The notes under the pieces were generated by a model that was given only the letters and a program-made list of their open reading frames with translations, was not told where the DNA came from and did no database searches. Below are positions 21,761-32,836 of a stretch of 64,000 bases of DNA, piece by piece. The translations under genes and the position numbers were made by a program. The number at the start of each line of letters is the position of its first letter. The first letter of the stretch is position 1. The DNA is from Gorsachius magnificus (lineage: Eukaryota; Chordata; Aves; Pelecaniformes; Ardeidae), in contig CM067082.1 of assembly GCA_034008185.1 (NCBI GenBank), forward strand, positions 10,958,984 through 11,022,983. The letters are read 5' to 3'.

Positions 21761-23458
21761 TTCTCATTTTATATCACCTAAATATTGCCTACTACTCCTT
21801 AGATCTGGATTTCACCTGAGATCAAGGCACTGCCGTTATTAGCTGTATGGTAGCCAGGCAACAAACAAAAAAGGTGATGATTTTCTATGATGCAGGTGAT
21901 AATAGCTACCCAGGTATTTAGATTAATACTAACTCATCGATACTCATACACAAACAATTCAATGCAATTAAATATATGAAGACAAATACAGTTCTTGAAT
22001 TCAAGGATTTTCTTTTCCTTTGAAAAATGACCAGCTAAGCATTCAGAGTAATTTAAAATTATGTGTCTGCCCTGGTGTGCTGAAAAGTATGAAGCAATGA
22101 CACCTTCAGGGCTATGTCCTTTTCCTTCCCTGGATGGCCAAGCTGTAAATGTAAGGCTCCAGTCTGTGGGGCAAAATTAACCTGAAGTTTAGAACAGAGC
22201 AAAGATCGACACCAAGAGCTGCATTTGTAATATCGCGTTATTTCAAGCTGCACAGATGCAGGGTTTTGATTCAAGGTCCCTGCTGGTTTCATTGCTATTG
22301 AAACGCAGTCAGGCTTTGAGTGTAAGCATCTTTTTACAAGATATTGTAATAATGTTATCAATATTTATACTGAGAATTTATAACTAGCTTCACAAGTTTC
22401 AAAACCTTTAAGAGTTATTTACCTTCTGGATTCTGCTGTTAAAATCTTCTGCAAATTGCTACAGATCTTTTAAAACCCCAGCCTCTTATTGGTGATTTTA
22501 CATTGGCAGCAGTCAAATTCGCTGTGCTATAAGCCTTCTGGGCATTACAAGTTAATGGCTGAAACTGAGTAGCAGTAAAAGAATGATTAATGGAAAAATC
22601 TCATGTCTCCCTATTGAAGCTGACTTAAAGAGCTATGCTCATATAGCAGCAGTTACAATATTTCTCAGCTTTGCAATCTCCTGACAATGAAAAATCACAT
22701 CTTATATATTTCTAAGATAGACAGTTCCCTTAATATTGACTCTATTATATGAGAAAATTGTGCTTTAAATAAGGATAAATATTGACATATTTTATTATGG
22801 ACAATAAACCCCTATTTGAGTCAACATGCCACAACTATCTCCTTTAGTGAATTATTGTTTAATCATTATTTAAATTTTGGGTTTATTTACTAGGAAAAAA
22901 AAAGGCACTTCAAAAGAATATAGTTTAAGAAGCCAAAGCAGCACAGAAGTAACAAGAACCCAAACATTTAAGAAAGTTGAGTGACACAACTGGGAAAAGG
23001 GGTTTTAACGAGAAGGAATCCCAACGTGTTAATACCTCTCAAAACATGTATCACTGGCTTTGGGTTTAAAAGGTTTCATGTAGGCAGTTTCAGAAATGCT
23101 GTGGGAAACCACACCAGACTTTGAGTCTCATCAAACCCAGGCAAGCTTTGAAGGGTCATAACTGGGTGAGCGTCCTCCCAAAAGGTACCACGGCCCTGGT
23201 GGAAGCTCTGCCACGAGCTTGATGACCTCTTCAGTCCCACACCCTGCTGAAGACAACAAAAGAGCATCTGGTGTGGGGTATAGTGATACCCATGTGTCCT
23301 GGATCCAAACATAAGATTGCAGAACAAGGGGCCTTCAAACTTGGGAGACACTGTATTATGTCAATGGTATAAGCTGGACTCTAAGTTTGCTAATGACACT
23401 GGATCTTTTCCATTGTATTATTGCTCACTGGATTTCTCTTCTTTCCCAGAAAAAAAGT

Positions 23459-23552
23459 GTATCTTATCTTGTCTTATCTTATTTTAATTTACTGTTTTGT
23501 TTTATTTTATTCTATTTTATTGTATTTTATTTTATTTTATTTTTTCTTATTT
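23459..23552. repeat. Degenerate ATTTT/TCTTA pentanucleotide array
   Basis: About ninety bases of five-base units, first TCTTA-like then TTTTA-like, with some length-variant units such as TTCTATTTTA and TTGTATTTTA. This is a simple sequence array that has partly drifted. Confidence 0.9.
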
Positions 23553-26500
23553 GTGTTAGCATTGGAATTGGGCTGGAAATGTTTCTTTCCACCACACAAA
23601 ATGCTTCATGGTTTTGAAAACAAAGCCGTGTTTTATATAAAAAATGGCCCTCAATCTCTTGGTGCTTTGTGCATAAAAAGTGAGCAATAGGTGCCGTGCC
23701 CGTGTCCTGTGGTTTGAGGCATTCAGGATACAGGAGTTCAGTGCTCTCATGATTACTGGGCAGATGACAGTTCTGAACTAGCTTTTTCTAGGTTACTGAT
23801 TTGTTCCCAAACTACTTTCAGTCTCCCACTCTTTGAGCAGAAATAGGACCCTTGTCCTGATCTTTGCTGATAGATCTTTCCCTGGAACTGACGCCTCTCT
23901 ATAAAAAGATTTGGTTTCCCAGACAGGTGCTGTCATTTGGACAACAACCTTTCTCTTTTCAATGTATTAAAAAAAAAAGTTTAATTAAAGACATTTCGAG
24001 CTCCTTGGAGAGTAGGAGTGCTCATTCCTAGCTGGCAGCATCCTCGTTCTCAGTGGAGATGACTGTCAAAAGAAAGAAATGGCAGCTGCAGAGCGAAAGG
24101 AGCACCCAACTCTGAAAGGCTTTGAATACCAACACACAGATCTGAGCTTGATTCTTTTTAACAGTGAGTGGACCACAATATATTGTTTTTAGGAAATGTC
24201 AAGATCTACAGCATTTCCTCAACAAATTGCAACAGGTACCTGGACAGAGAAAGGGACTCTGCGGTGAGGTTCAGGTGAATATCCAGATGGCAGTATCAAG
24301 TCTTGTAATTGCTACAGCCTCCAGTAAAATTTATTTGTAAGCCATTGGCTTTCCAAAGGCCACATGTCTAAAATTACTTTTTTTTTTTTCCCTTTGTGCC
24401 AAGATACATTCTTTCAAGAAAAAAGTATCGCTAAGCAAAGGGCACCTGTCTAAAATTACTAAGGCTCAAGTAAGAGATTTGCAGATCAACTTTGCTGCCC
24501 TTTTCCCCTTGTGGTAAAACTATATGCTTTGCCTACTGAGAACAAGAGAACATGCCCTTGCTTTGATTTGTGAACTTTATAAAAATGCTGGGAAAAATAT
24601 CTGGGAGGAACTAGAATGCAAAACTGTCCTTCAGCTGTGAAGGCTTTATTTTTCCTGGTTTCTTAAAACAAAAATGAGGATTCCGTAAACATATCTGTCT
24701 TTATTTATTCTTGTGGTCTTCTGTTTTACCTCAGAATAATTATTGTAAGGATTTATTTACACCATTTATTGATTTAAACTCTAGGCAAAACCAATATATT
24801 TCCAAAAGGAAAAAAAAAAACCCCACACTTGAATCTATATATTTCAGTTGTAATCAGAAAATAGAATTTACAACCTGCATGGAATTGTGGAATATCTGTA
24901 TTTCATTTTGCTCTTCACTCAGTATAAAAAGACTAACTATCATTGGTGGAATAAAATGCTGCAAACCAGTTTGATTTAGAAAAACCTAAACATTATTTTG
25001 ACATTGGAGTTGAATACAATTTTCTGCTGTGAAATAGCCATCTGCCTACCTCCTCTCTATTCGTGTCTTCTCTTGTGTGACTTTAAATTGAAAAAAGATT
25101 CACTGTATGACACATTTTTCCACTGAAAATAATAATTTTATTAAAGCAGCTTCCATCAAAATACATAATTGCCAAATGAAGCTCATTAGGACCCTGATTA
25201 TGTCTTAGAGCTAGTAAAAGTAAACATTTTTGCAAGCCAATTTCCGACTACTGGTGTAAGAAATCCAGGAAAGACTCTGCTCCGATGGGCATGACCTGTC
25301 TTAGCTCACATCCCAGAAGGTTACCACTTGTCATTCTCTGCAACCTCTGCAACCTCTGCGATGGCTCAGGTGCTGGATCTCAACAAACTTAAATCACAGC
25401 TCAGAATGCGGTCACAGTATTTGCTGCAGTGTTAAACTCCAAAGGACAAGAACAGCCTCTGCGAGGCCAATGAAGGTATTTTGCGTTCTGGATTGCTGCA
25501 ACACCTCTTTCAACGTATTAGGAGAGGGTCATAAAAACAAAAAAACGAGTTTGATCAGTTGGCATTACAAAACCGATGACTAAATCCCATTTCCTGCTAC
25601 TGATAACACCAGTCATAAAAGTAAGCAGATGTTTGGGGCTTTTGATGTGGATCTGTCATGATTCAAGTGTGCCCAGTGTTAGTCCTTACCTGGTGCATAA
25701 ACTGCTAAAGAGCTGGTTCCTGAAATCCTCAGTAATGGAACAGATTATCAAGTAATAATGGCTCTATTTTTACTACAGTCTATTTTGTGATAGTAAATAT
25801 TATTATGACACTGCTTTGTTCCCATGATAATGCCAGGAAAAATTGCTGTGCATTGTTGTACGTTATAAATCGCTTTTACAATAAAAATATCTTTGCAATT
25901 GGGAATATCAGGAAAAAAAATGCAAGAAGGTACATGACTTAGTTGTTCTTAGAATATGTTAACCATTGCCACTCTATGTTGTGCATGAAAATTAAATGTA
26001 CAGATCTGAGGACTGAGGGTCAGTGTTGCAAGTGTGCAGCATTGCTCCACAGTTTAGAGATTGTCCAGTCTGCTTATATCCTTCAAACCTGCGATAATAA
26101 CTCTTCAGCTACTGTCATCAGCTGGACTACAGCAATTTACTCTATTGCAAGATTTCTGCTCCAATTCAAATTGTTAAATCCCCCTGGGCTGATGAGAGCT
26201 GTGGATCAGTCTCTCTCTTGCTCTCTCTCGCTAAGACAAATTCTCTCATGGTGCAAAATGCTGCAGCTTTACGCACATGAGTTCTTTCTCCAAACCAACT
26301 GTTCCATGAAAACAAGCAAACACTTTGAAAATCCAGAAACTGCTTTTCTTCCCCCAGATAAAAACAAGTTTTTCTGTTCATGCCACTGTGTGCATTCACC
26401 TGAAGGAAGAATTTAGCTCCAGTTAAGTCAAAATCAGTCTCATTTTTTGTAAGACCAAAAGGATCCTGTAGGTCATTTGCTGGAAGTATGTGTACATGTT

Positions 26501-27078
26501 GCTCTTGCAAAGTGTGTGTGTGTCCGGTAATGGTGTATATATTTGTACCTGCTTGTTTTGGATGCATAAGAGTCAAGCACATGTACTTGAGAAGCTTCCA
26601 AATTTTGCACAAATACAGATTCTCCAAGGAGCTTAGCAGCCACATCAGAGACATAAAAGTGATATTAGGGTGGTACTTTTACCTGGGTTTAAAAGAAAAC
26701 AAAACAAAATAAAACTGCTTTGCAAGTTTTTTTCTTTTTCCCTCATGATCCCTACAACTCTGTGCAAAGTAACCAAAGGAGCAAACTGCGGCTACAACCA
26801 CTGACATGAGAGATGGCTCAGAGTGTGACAATCAGTGGATCTGGGAAGCATTTCTCTCTCATGAAGTAATGTGTGCTGATAATCCTAGATACCCTTCAGC
26901 AGGAAGAACAGCTTTTTATAGGGCTCAGTTTTCTGCTTTGAATGAGATTTGCTGAGTGTCTGGGTTACTGTGAACCATGGGAGACATTTTCAAAGGCACC
27001 TCAGGCGCCAAGGAGCTCAAATCTAAAGAGACTTGGTGATTACTGGATCCTTGAGCTTCTTCTGAAATGTTCTCATTT
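23553..27078. other. Non-coding unique DNA with short direct repeats
   Basis: No gene recognised. It holds a 25-bp imperfect direct repeat pair (24354-24378 and 24436-24460), a 9-bp unit CTCTGCAAC repeated nearly three times at 25336-25362, and a CT-rich tract at about 26209-26230. The intervals 25120-25260 and 25740-25920 are AT-rich and repeat-free. The frame 25943-26416 (+) and the frame 26166-26654 (-) overlap antisense and have no family signature. Confidence 0.55.
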
Positions 27079-27166
27079 AAAAAAAAAAAAAAAAAACAAA
27101 CCAACAACAAACCCAAAAAAATCCCCCCAAAAAACCAAACTAAAAACATGAGAAACAAAAGCAAGC
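27079..27166. repeat. A-rich low-complexity tract
   Basis: A run of 18 A is followed by about 70 bases of almost only A and C (CAAACCAACAACAAACCC and similar). This looks like a decayed A-rich simple repeat. Confidence 0.85.
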
Positions 27167-30100
27167 ACTTACATGGGACAAGTGATATGTGGCACAGGGA
27201 CAAGAGGTGCAGCAACAGGAAATAGATCAGTGTTTTAAAGCACAGATTGAAAGCATCACTATTATTATTATTATTATTTTTACAATGACCTTTTGAACTG
27301 GAGATTGCAGGTAATTAAATAATACTGTTAAAATAAGATATAAAGGTTGTCCCCATGTATAGTAGCAGTCCCTGCAATGTTGGCAGCAGCAGACTGTGCC
27401 CAAACCCTATGGCTCCCAGGGAGCCCTGTCTCCCCTTACAATGCTCTGCAAAAGGTGCTGTGGGTCCGTGAGCAGTTTGCATTGTGTCTCCACGCACTTC
27501 GATTTCACTCCATTTTCAGCGCGTTAGCTCAGCTTCACAGACCTGAGCATCAGCGTCTGCTGTGGTTATGACTCTGACCTGGCACACTCACCCGCTGGCA
27601 TTGGACACTGCGTGCATTGCACCCAGAAGGAGTCAGTAGCTGATCCAGCAGTTGCCTGCTGTTTATAGGAACTGCTCGTGATCCCACAGTAAATTGCCAG
27701 AAAGCTGCTTTCATGACAGACCACATTCCTTTACCCCTCATCGCTCCCCTCTCCACACGGCATAGCTGGATTTCCAATTATGGTCGAACACTGATGTGTC
27801 TTTTATGCCCCTTTTATTTTTGTTTCTAACCTCAGAAGCCATTGCCAACCTGCTCTTCTCTTAACTAACCATATTCTTCCCTCATCAACATGAACAAGTG
27901 CGGCACCATCGAGCCCTGTGTAAATAGCCACAGTGACATCTGAAACAACAGAAATGTTAGTATTCACTTGATGGGGGTTTTTAACAACATGCTTGGAGAT
28001 GTCGAGGGTTTGCTTTACATCTGCAGCAAATTCACTATGTGATCTGTTGATGGGTTGCAGATGGCATCATGAGCCACTGCTTGCAACAGCAGTAACAACC
28101 CTGGTCGCATTTTACCACATTAAACAATTTACTTGGGTGGTAATTACATAGCAATTAACTTTGCTGCCTCACAAATGCTATGTGAGCAGTCTGTCTTTTT
28201 CAGTTTTTTCTCCTCCGTCAGCTTCAGTCTTTTATCTATGGCTGGGTACAAGTGCTCCTGCCAGAACAAGCTATTAGGAAATGAGGGCCAGCCATGATCT
28301 CTTTGGGAAATAACGTCTGCTCCTTTGGGCAGGACTGGGAGATGAGCTACCAGGGTAGTATTTTAGCTACCACTGGATTAGCATTACCACTTGAAGTACA
28401 GGCTCGGTTTTGATCAAAACATTTGATGTCTAGTCAAAATTGACTGCCCAGGCTCCTTCTGCAGTCACTGGATAGACTAATACCTCGACAGGGTGATTCA
28501 CCCCAGCTATCTAGCAGTGAGGTGAATTTCTTGAGCTGAACATGGAGGAGATGTGAATCAGATGCTACTTCTAGACAGCTACATGTTAGTTGAAAGGAGC
28601 CCTGTTCTGCATGGTTGCAATCCTAAAACTTTGAAAGAGTATGTGGGGTGTGCAGAAAGTCTTTACAATGAGAAAGAGCTTGACCTACCTGTCTTAAAAA
28701 GAAGATTTGTTTACAGGTGATAAGATGAAGTGGCTCTCTGATATTATTAGGCTTTATAACCAAGAAACTGAAGGTGGAAACGTTTGTGTGGAGCTGAGGG
28801 TGGTGTCAATCACTGGGACACTCTGTGGTGCTCTGTGGTAGATTCTTGAACACTTGACGTGAAGACTGGGCATCTTTTGCAAAAGATGTGTTGCAATATG
28901 TATAAACAATGTGCTACATACTAATGGACTGAGTACTGTGTGGACATTTTTACATTAGATGGCCATAGTAATCTTTCTGGAGAAAAGTCTATGAAAAAAT
29001 TCTTATATATATTTGTTTTTGTCTACGAGTTTTGCTGTGCATTTTTTTGTGCACCTTGATGTCCTGGCTACAACAATGCATACAGAACCCCTTGGACACA
29101 TAGGCTACTGTTGATCCAACAATAGGTTCTGTCCCTTAGGTTGTAAATCTTTAGGGCATATGACACATTTTTGTTGTGTTAACATATTTTCATCACTAAA
29201 ATTATACATAAACATCCTTAAAGCAGAAAGGTGATCATGGAGGAAGGCATTGCATAAGGACCAGAAGAGATCCAACTTCCAACCTGCCAGGGGTTTCCTT
29301 TGTGATTTTGTTTGACTCACTCAGGTTCAGCACTTCCAATGCTTTTAAGTTTCTTTTTGAAATCAGTAGGAGGCTGATGCATAGCTGAGCTTCAGGCTAT
29401 ATAGGCTGCCTATAGACTTTCTACTATAAGAGTGTAACAATGCCATCACTTCTTGTTTGACGTCTACACTTGACGATGAACTGCCAGGGCTGCCTGTTAC
29501 CCAGAGCTGCCAGACCTTTGCTCCCTAGTCAGTCAAGACAGAATGAGTCTCATCTTGTAGCTTGGCACCTTCAGTAGCAGGTCTGAATGTGATCTTTTTT
29601 CTGATTTTTTTTTCCCATTCCTCTTCCCTTTCAACAGAGAATGTAATCACATTATGTGCAGAAACTTCTAATCACAGATGCTACTTTAGCATAAGTAAAA
29701 GCCAACTACACAGGGCAGTTGCACTTGGTAAGTTTCTTTCAAAGGCTTCGCCATTTTGAGCAATGTTACTGGTCATTGTGGAGTTGCCTACATGGTACAG
29801 AATGGACTATAAATTAATAGATTTTGCAGTATGGAGGAAAGATGGCATCTACAGAAGACAGGATTTTAAAGTCCATTAAAAGTCAGAAGCATCGTTGTTT
29901 TATAATCTCCTCGTGTAACTTTTACTATCCCTGCCCATCTGTTCTGACAGAACTTCTCTATGTTCTGAACAAACCCCTGAATAAGATTATTTTTCTAGTG
30001 CCATACACTTAATATAATCTAAACTCTGATTACAGTAGGGTTGTGGGTTTTTTTACCTGTGTTTAGATAATTACTGTGCCAAAACTGCTGTAAAGCAAAT

Positions 30101-30315
30101 GGTGTGCTGAGTGCTTAGAAAACTAGACAACTTCAATTTTTCTCCCTTTCTAATATTTAGCAACTGTAATTTAGCTCTGTGGCATCTGGAAAAGAGCAGT
30201 CCAGCAAAAGCTGTTAACATTATTTTGATGATATGTTTCCATCCCTGACTATCTTGCTTGCTATACCAGCTGCTGGCAGCACTAAAATGAAGCTTCTAAC
30301 AGTTTTTACAGTTGC
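27167..30315. other. Non-coding unique DNA
   Basis: No gene recognised other than the exon-like segment at 29638-29727. A small (ATT)n tract lies at about 27260-27278. GCTCTGTGGT-like decamers are duplicated near 28825-28842. Confidence 0.55.
29638..29727 (+). other. Exon-like segment (unproven), 90 nt
   Basis: A long pyrimidine tract (CCATTCCTCTTCCCTTTCAACAG, positions 29615-29637) ends immediately before 29638. A consensus donor CTTG|GTAAGT follows 29727. The 90 nt between them are open in one frame only, split-codon phase 1 at both ends, so the segment could be skipped or included without shifting a frame. The translation includes ENVITLCAETSNHRCYFSIS; I recognise no family. These are the best paired splice signals on the plus strand. 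Even so, introns contain many such pairs that are never used. Confidence 0.28.
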
Positions 30316-30364
<49 letters not shown>

Positions 30365-30366
30365 TT
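30316..30366. repeat. (ATT)n trinucleotide microsatellite
   Basis: About sixteen uninterrupted TAT/ATT units, ending in TTTT. It creates a spurious poly-isoleucine frame on the minus strand. Confidence 0.97.
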
Positions 30367-32198
30367 TGCAGTGTGAAACACACAGCAAAAAAAGGTTTGT
30401 AATAGACAAGTTAATCTGCAGCTGGAACATCCTTTGTGGTTTATTTCTTCCAAAATTACAAGAAGCTTCTTAGATTTATGCCAGACACAGGTCTGGAAAG
30501 AGGCTAATATTGCTGAGATTACTACAATGCTACTTGAGCCATCACTACTGATGGAGATCAGAGTTTTTCCTAGTTTATATACAGGACTGGACAGGAATTT
30601 TTTGTGGAAATAATAGTGTTACAGAAAATCCAGTTCTGGCAAAAGGGACATTACTACGCTCTAGTTACAGATTGGGCCAACTAAATAGAAAATTCTCATT
30701 CGTTAAATTGAACTGAAATCTTTAATGATGGATCTTTTTGAGATTAATCCATATTTGCCTAAGATTGAGGGCAACATTTAAAAGATATTATCTGATAAGT
30801 ACTTTTTGCTACTTTGCTTTTCTTCACAGACCAGTATTTTCTTGCAGGATAGCATAGACATCCTAATGTGCAATGAATTAAGGTTTGTGTTGACTTAAAG
30901 TAGTCTGGACTTGTACAAGCTGAGTATCTAACCAGGCAACACCACTTACACCTTATACAGTGAAAACCAAGAAATTGCCTCATCTTCTAGACACTTATGT
31001 GGTCTTCATTAATATAGTGTAAGTTCACATCACTATCTTCCTTCCCAACATCCATGAGAGGCAGCAAAATGCTGGTATTTCTGTTTCACATATGGGAATT
31101 GAAGGCCAGTTCACAGACTTGCTCTCTGTATAGGAGTGAACTGGAATAGACAACAAGCTATGCTGTGTGCTCAGCTCACTGCTGAGCTGATTGCAATGAC
31201 AGTAAGAAGGAACTTAGTCTTAAATCCTGTCTTTGCCAAATATCTGCCAGAAGTAAGAGATGTAAACTGTTTTCTCACCTAGGCCAAGTTAGCTCTTCAT
31301 GGACAGGGGAGCTTCAAATCCAACCTCTGTTTTATTTGGAGCAGGGCTTGAGCACCAAGACTTCTTTCTCCAAAGTGAATGAAAAAACCAGTCCTTCATC
31401 TGGAAGAGTTCCACTTTATCTAGAATCACTCTTCACCCCAGCAGCATCTGGACCACACTAATTCGTTGAAGGACCACAACAGTTAGATTGCCTTTCTCTT
31501 ACTCCCTGTGGCCTCCTGCATAGTTTCTTACATTATACAAAGTTGTACAGCCTCAGAAAGAGAAAATAATAGTTTGGTGACTCAGGGACTCTCCTAGACC
31601 TGAGTCATGATATCACGTTACTGCTTTGGTCTGGAAGAGTGAAAAGCCATGTTTCTCCTGACATGGAGGATAGGCTGTAAAAACTGGGCCATGGAGGATA
31701 GAAGTGGTGCCAGCCCTGCCGTCAGGCTGCTCACCACCTTGGGCCTTGGAGGTGTGGGGGCAGAGAAGGGTATACAAACTGTGAATGCAGATGAAGTTTT
31801 GCAGATCACCAGGTCACTTTCCACATCACTAGATAAAAAAATGTAGCTGCTGGAGGGACTTCCCTGCAAAAAAACTTAAGTGCCTTTAGGGTAGGCAGAA
31901 ACTTAGTGGCAGGTTTAAATTTTCTGTGGTATTAAAGTGCTGGACTTTTTAATCTAATGGCCTGAGGTTAACATGAAAAGTTTAACCAACCTGCTTTAGA
32001 AGCAGGTTGGATTCTTATGTTGTTGGTTAACACCTTAAATGAAAAGGACTGTGACACTATGGCCTTTCTGGAAACATGCCAGAAGGTGACTTTGTCCCAT
32101 GACTGTACACTAAGAAACTTCCTCTTCTACTGTGGTCTAACCACCTTACGTGGCTGAGATTTACAGACTGAGATAAAATATAAGTGTGACTGCTGAGG
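30367..32198. other. Non-coding unique DNA
   Basis: No gene or interspersed repeat recognised, apart from the inverted-repeat cluster at 31966-32031. Confidence 0.55.
31966..32031. repeat. Cluster of inverted repeats, hairpin-forming
   Basis: A perfect 11-bp inverted repeat (CCAACCTGCTT at 31986-31996 and AAGCAGGTTGG at 32000-32010) encloses a 3-nt loop TAG. It is flanked by GGTTAAC at 31966-31972 and again at 32025-32031, with TTAACC at 31982-31987 able to pair with the first. The arrangement resembles the hairpin ends of small non-autonomous DNA transposons, but I see no terminal repeats defining a full element. Confidence 0.7.
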
Positions 32199-32349
32199 TC
32201 ATAGAATCATAGAATCGTTTAGGTTGGAGAAGACCTTTAAGATCATCAAGTCCAACCGTTAAACTAACACAGCCATCTCACCACTAAACCATGTCCCTAA
32301 GCACCTCATCTACCCGTCTTTTAAATACCTCCTGGGATGGGGACTCAGA
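32199..32349 (-). mobile_element. CR1 LINE, type B, 3' fragment
   Basis: On the plus strand it begins TCATAGAATCATAGAATCG and continues through GACCTTTAAGATCATCAAG, the reverse complement of a type B CR1 end. Only the 3' UTR and the last codons (ending LRDMV in the minus-strand reading) remain. The boundary near 32349 is where similarity to the copy at 36191 stops. Confidence 0.92.
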
Positions 32350-32767
32350 GATGGGGCACAGGGCCATCCACGGTGCAGAACAACCTGAGCTGCTTCCTGC
32401 ACTGCTGATACCAACACTACACCAAAGGTGGGAATGGGGAGCAGAAACAAACATTTGAGATTTTGGTTCTCCTCTTGATTCCTGACTGCTGAAGGTGAAA
32501 AATTTTAATTCACCCTGACATAGCTTCAGAGCAGCTAAGAGAAACAGGATATCACCAAACCTGTCATGAAACTTTCGTTTCTCATAGATATTCTCCTCTA
32601 CCCGAGAAGTCACAGTTAAGAAAACCTGCAATATTGCTCTGCAGGGGAGTAGAAAAAGAGAGTGAAGAAAATAATGGGAGCCACAGGAGGGGAAAGATAT
32701 GCAAGGAAAAGCTTCATTCTTTGGTTTTCATGCTGCAGTCACCCAGCTTAGCTATTTGCCCCCTAAA
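32350..32767. other. Unique spacer between two CR1 tails
   Basis: About 420 bases without a recognisable gene or repeat. The minus-strand frame that spans it (32284-32631) is a chance joining of unique DNA with the CR1 tail. Confidence 0.55.
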
Positions 32768-32836
32768 ATCATAAGATCATAAATCATAGAATAATTCAGG
32801 TTGGAAGGGACCTCAAGAGGTCATCTGGTCCCATCA
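32768..32836 (-). mobile_element. CR1 LINE, third 3'-end type, short tail fragment
   Basis: AATCATAGAATAATTCAGG is followed by TTGGAAGGGACCTCAAGAGG and TCATCTGGTCCC. This is the reverse complement of a CR1 3' end, but it differs from both types A and B (TTCAGG in place of TTTTGGG, and CTCAAGAGG). The octamer tail is degraded. It is probably an older copy. Confidence 0.85.

Larger units (their letters stand above)
19052..23458. other. Non-coding unique DNA
   Basis: No gene recognised. It contains the near-palindrome at 21736-21760 and the exon-like segment at 21342-21406, listed separately. The interval 22380-22870 is repeat-free, AT-rich and looks like conserved non-coding DNA by composition only. 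Open frames at 20122-20783 lie on both strands in a slightly GC-richer patch and show no family signature. Confidence 0.55.

Noticed and set aside
23387..23690. Plus-strand frames rich in Phe, Leu and Tyr that look like membrane segments
   Set aside because: They are translations of the T-rich pentanucleotide array.
30220..30453. A minus-strand frame with a long run of isoleucine
   Set aside because: It is an artefact of reading through the (ATT)n microsatellite.
32284..32631. A 115-codon minus-strand frame ending LRDMV
   Set aside because: Only its last part is CR1. The rest is unique DNA that happens to be open, so it is not a fusion gene.
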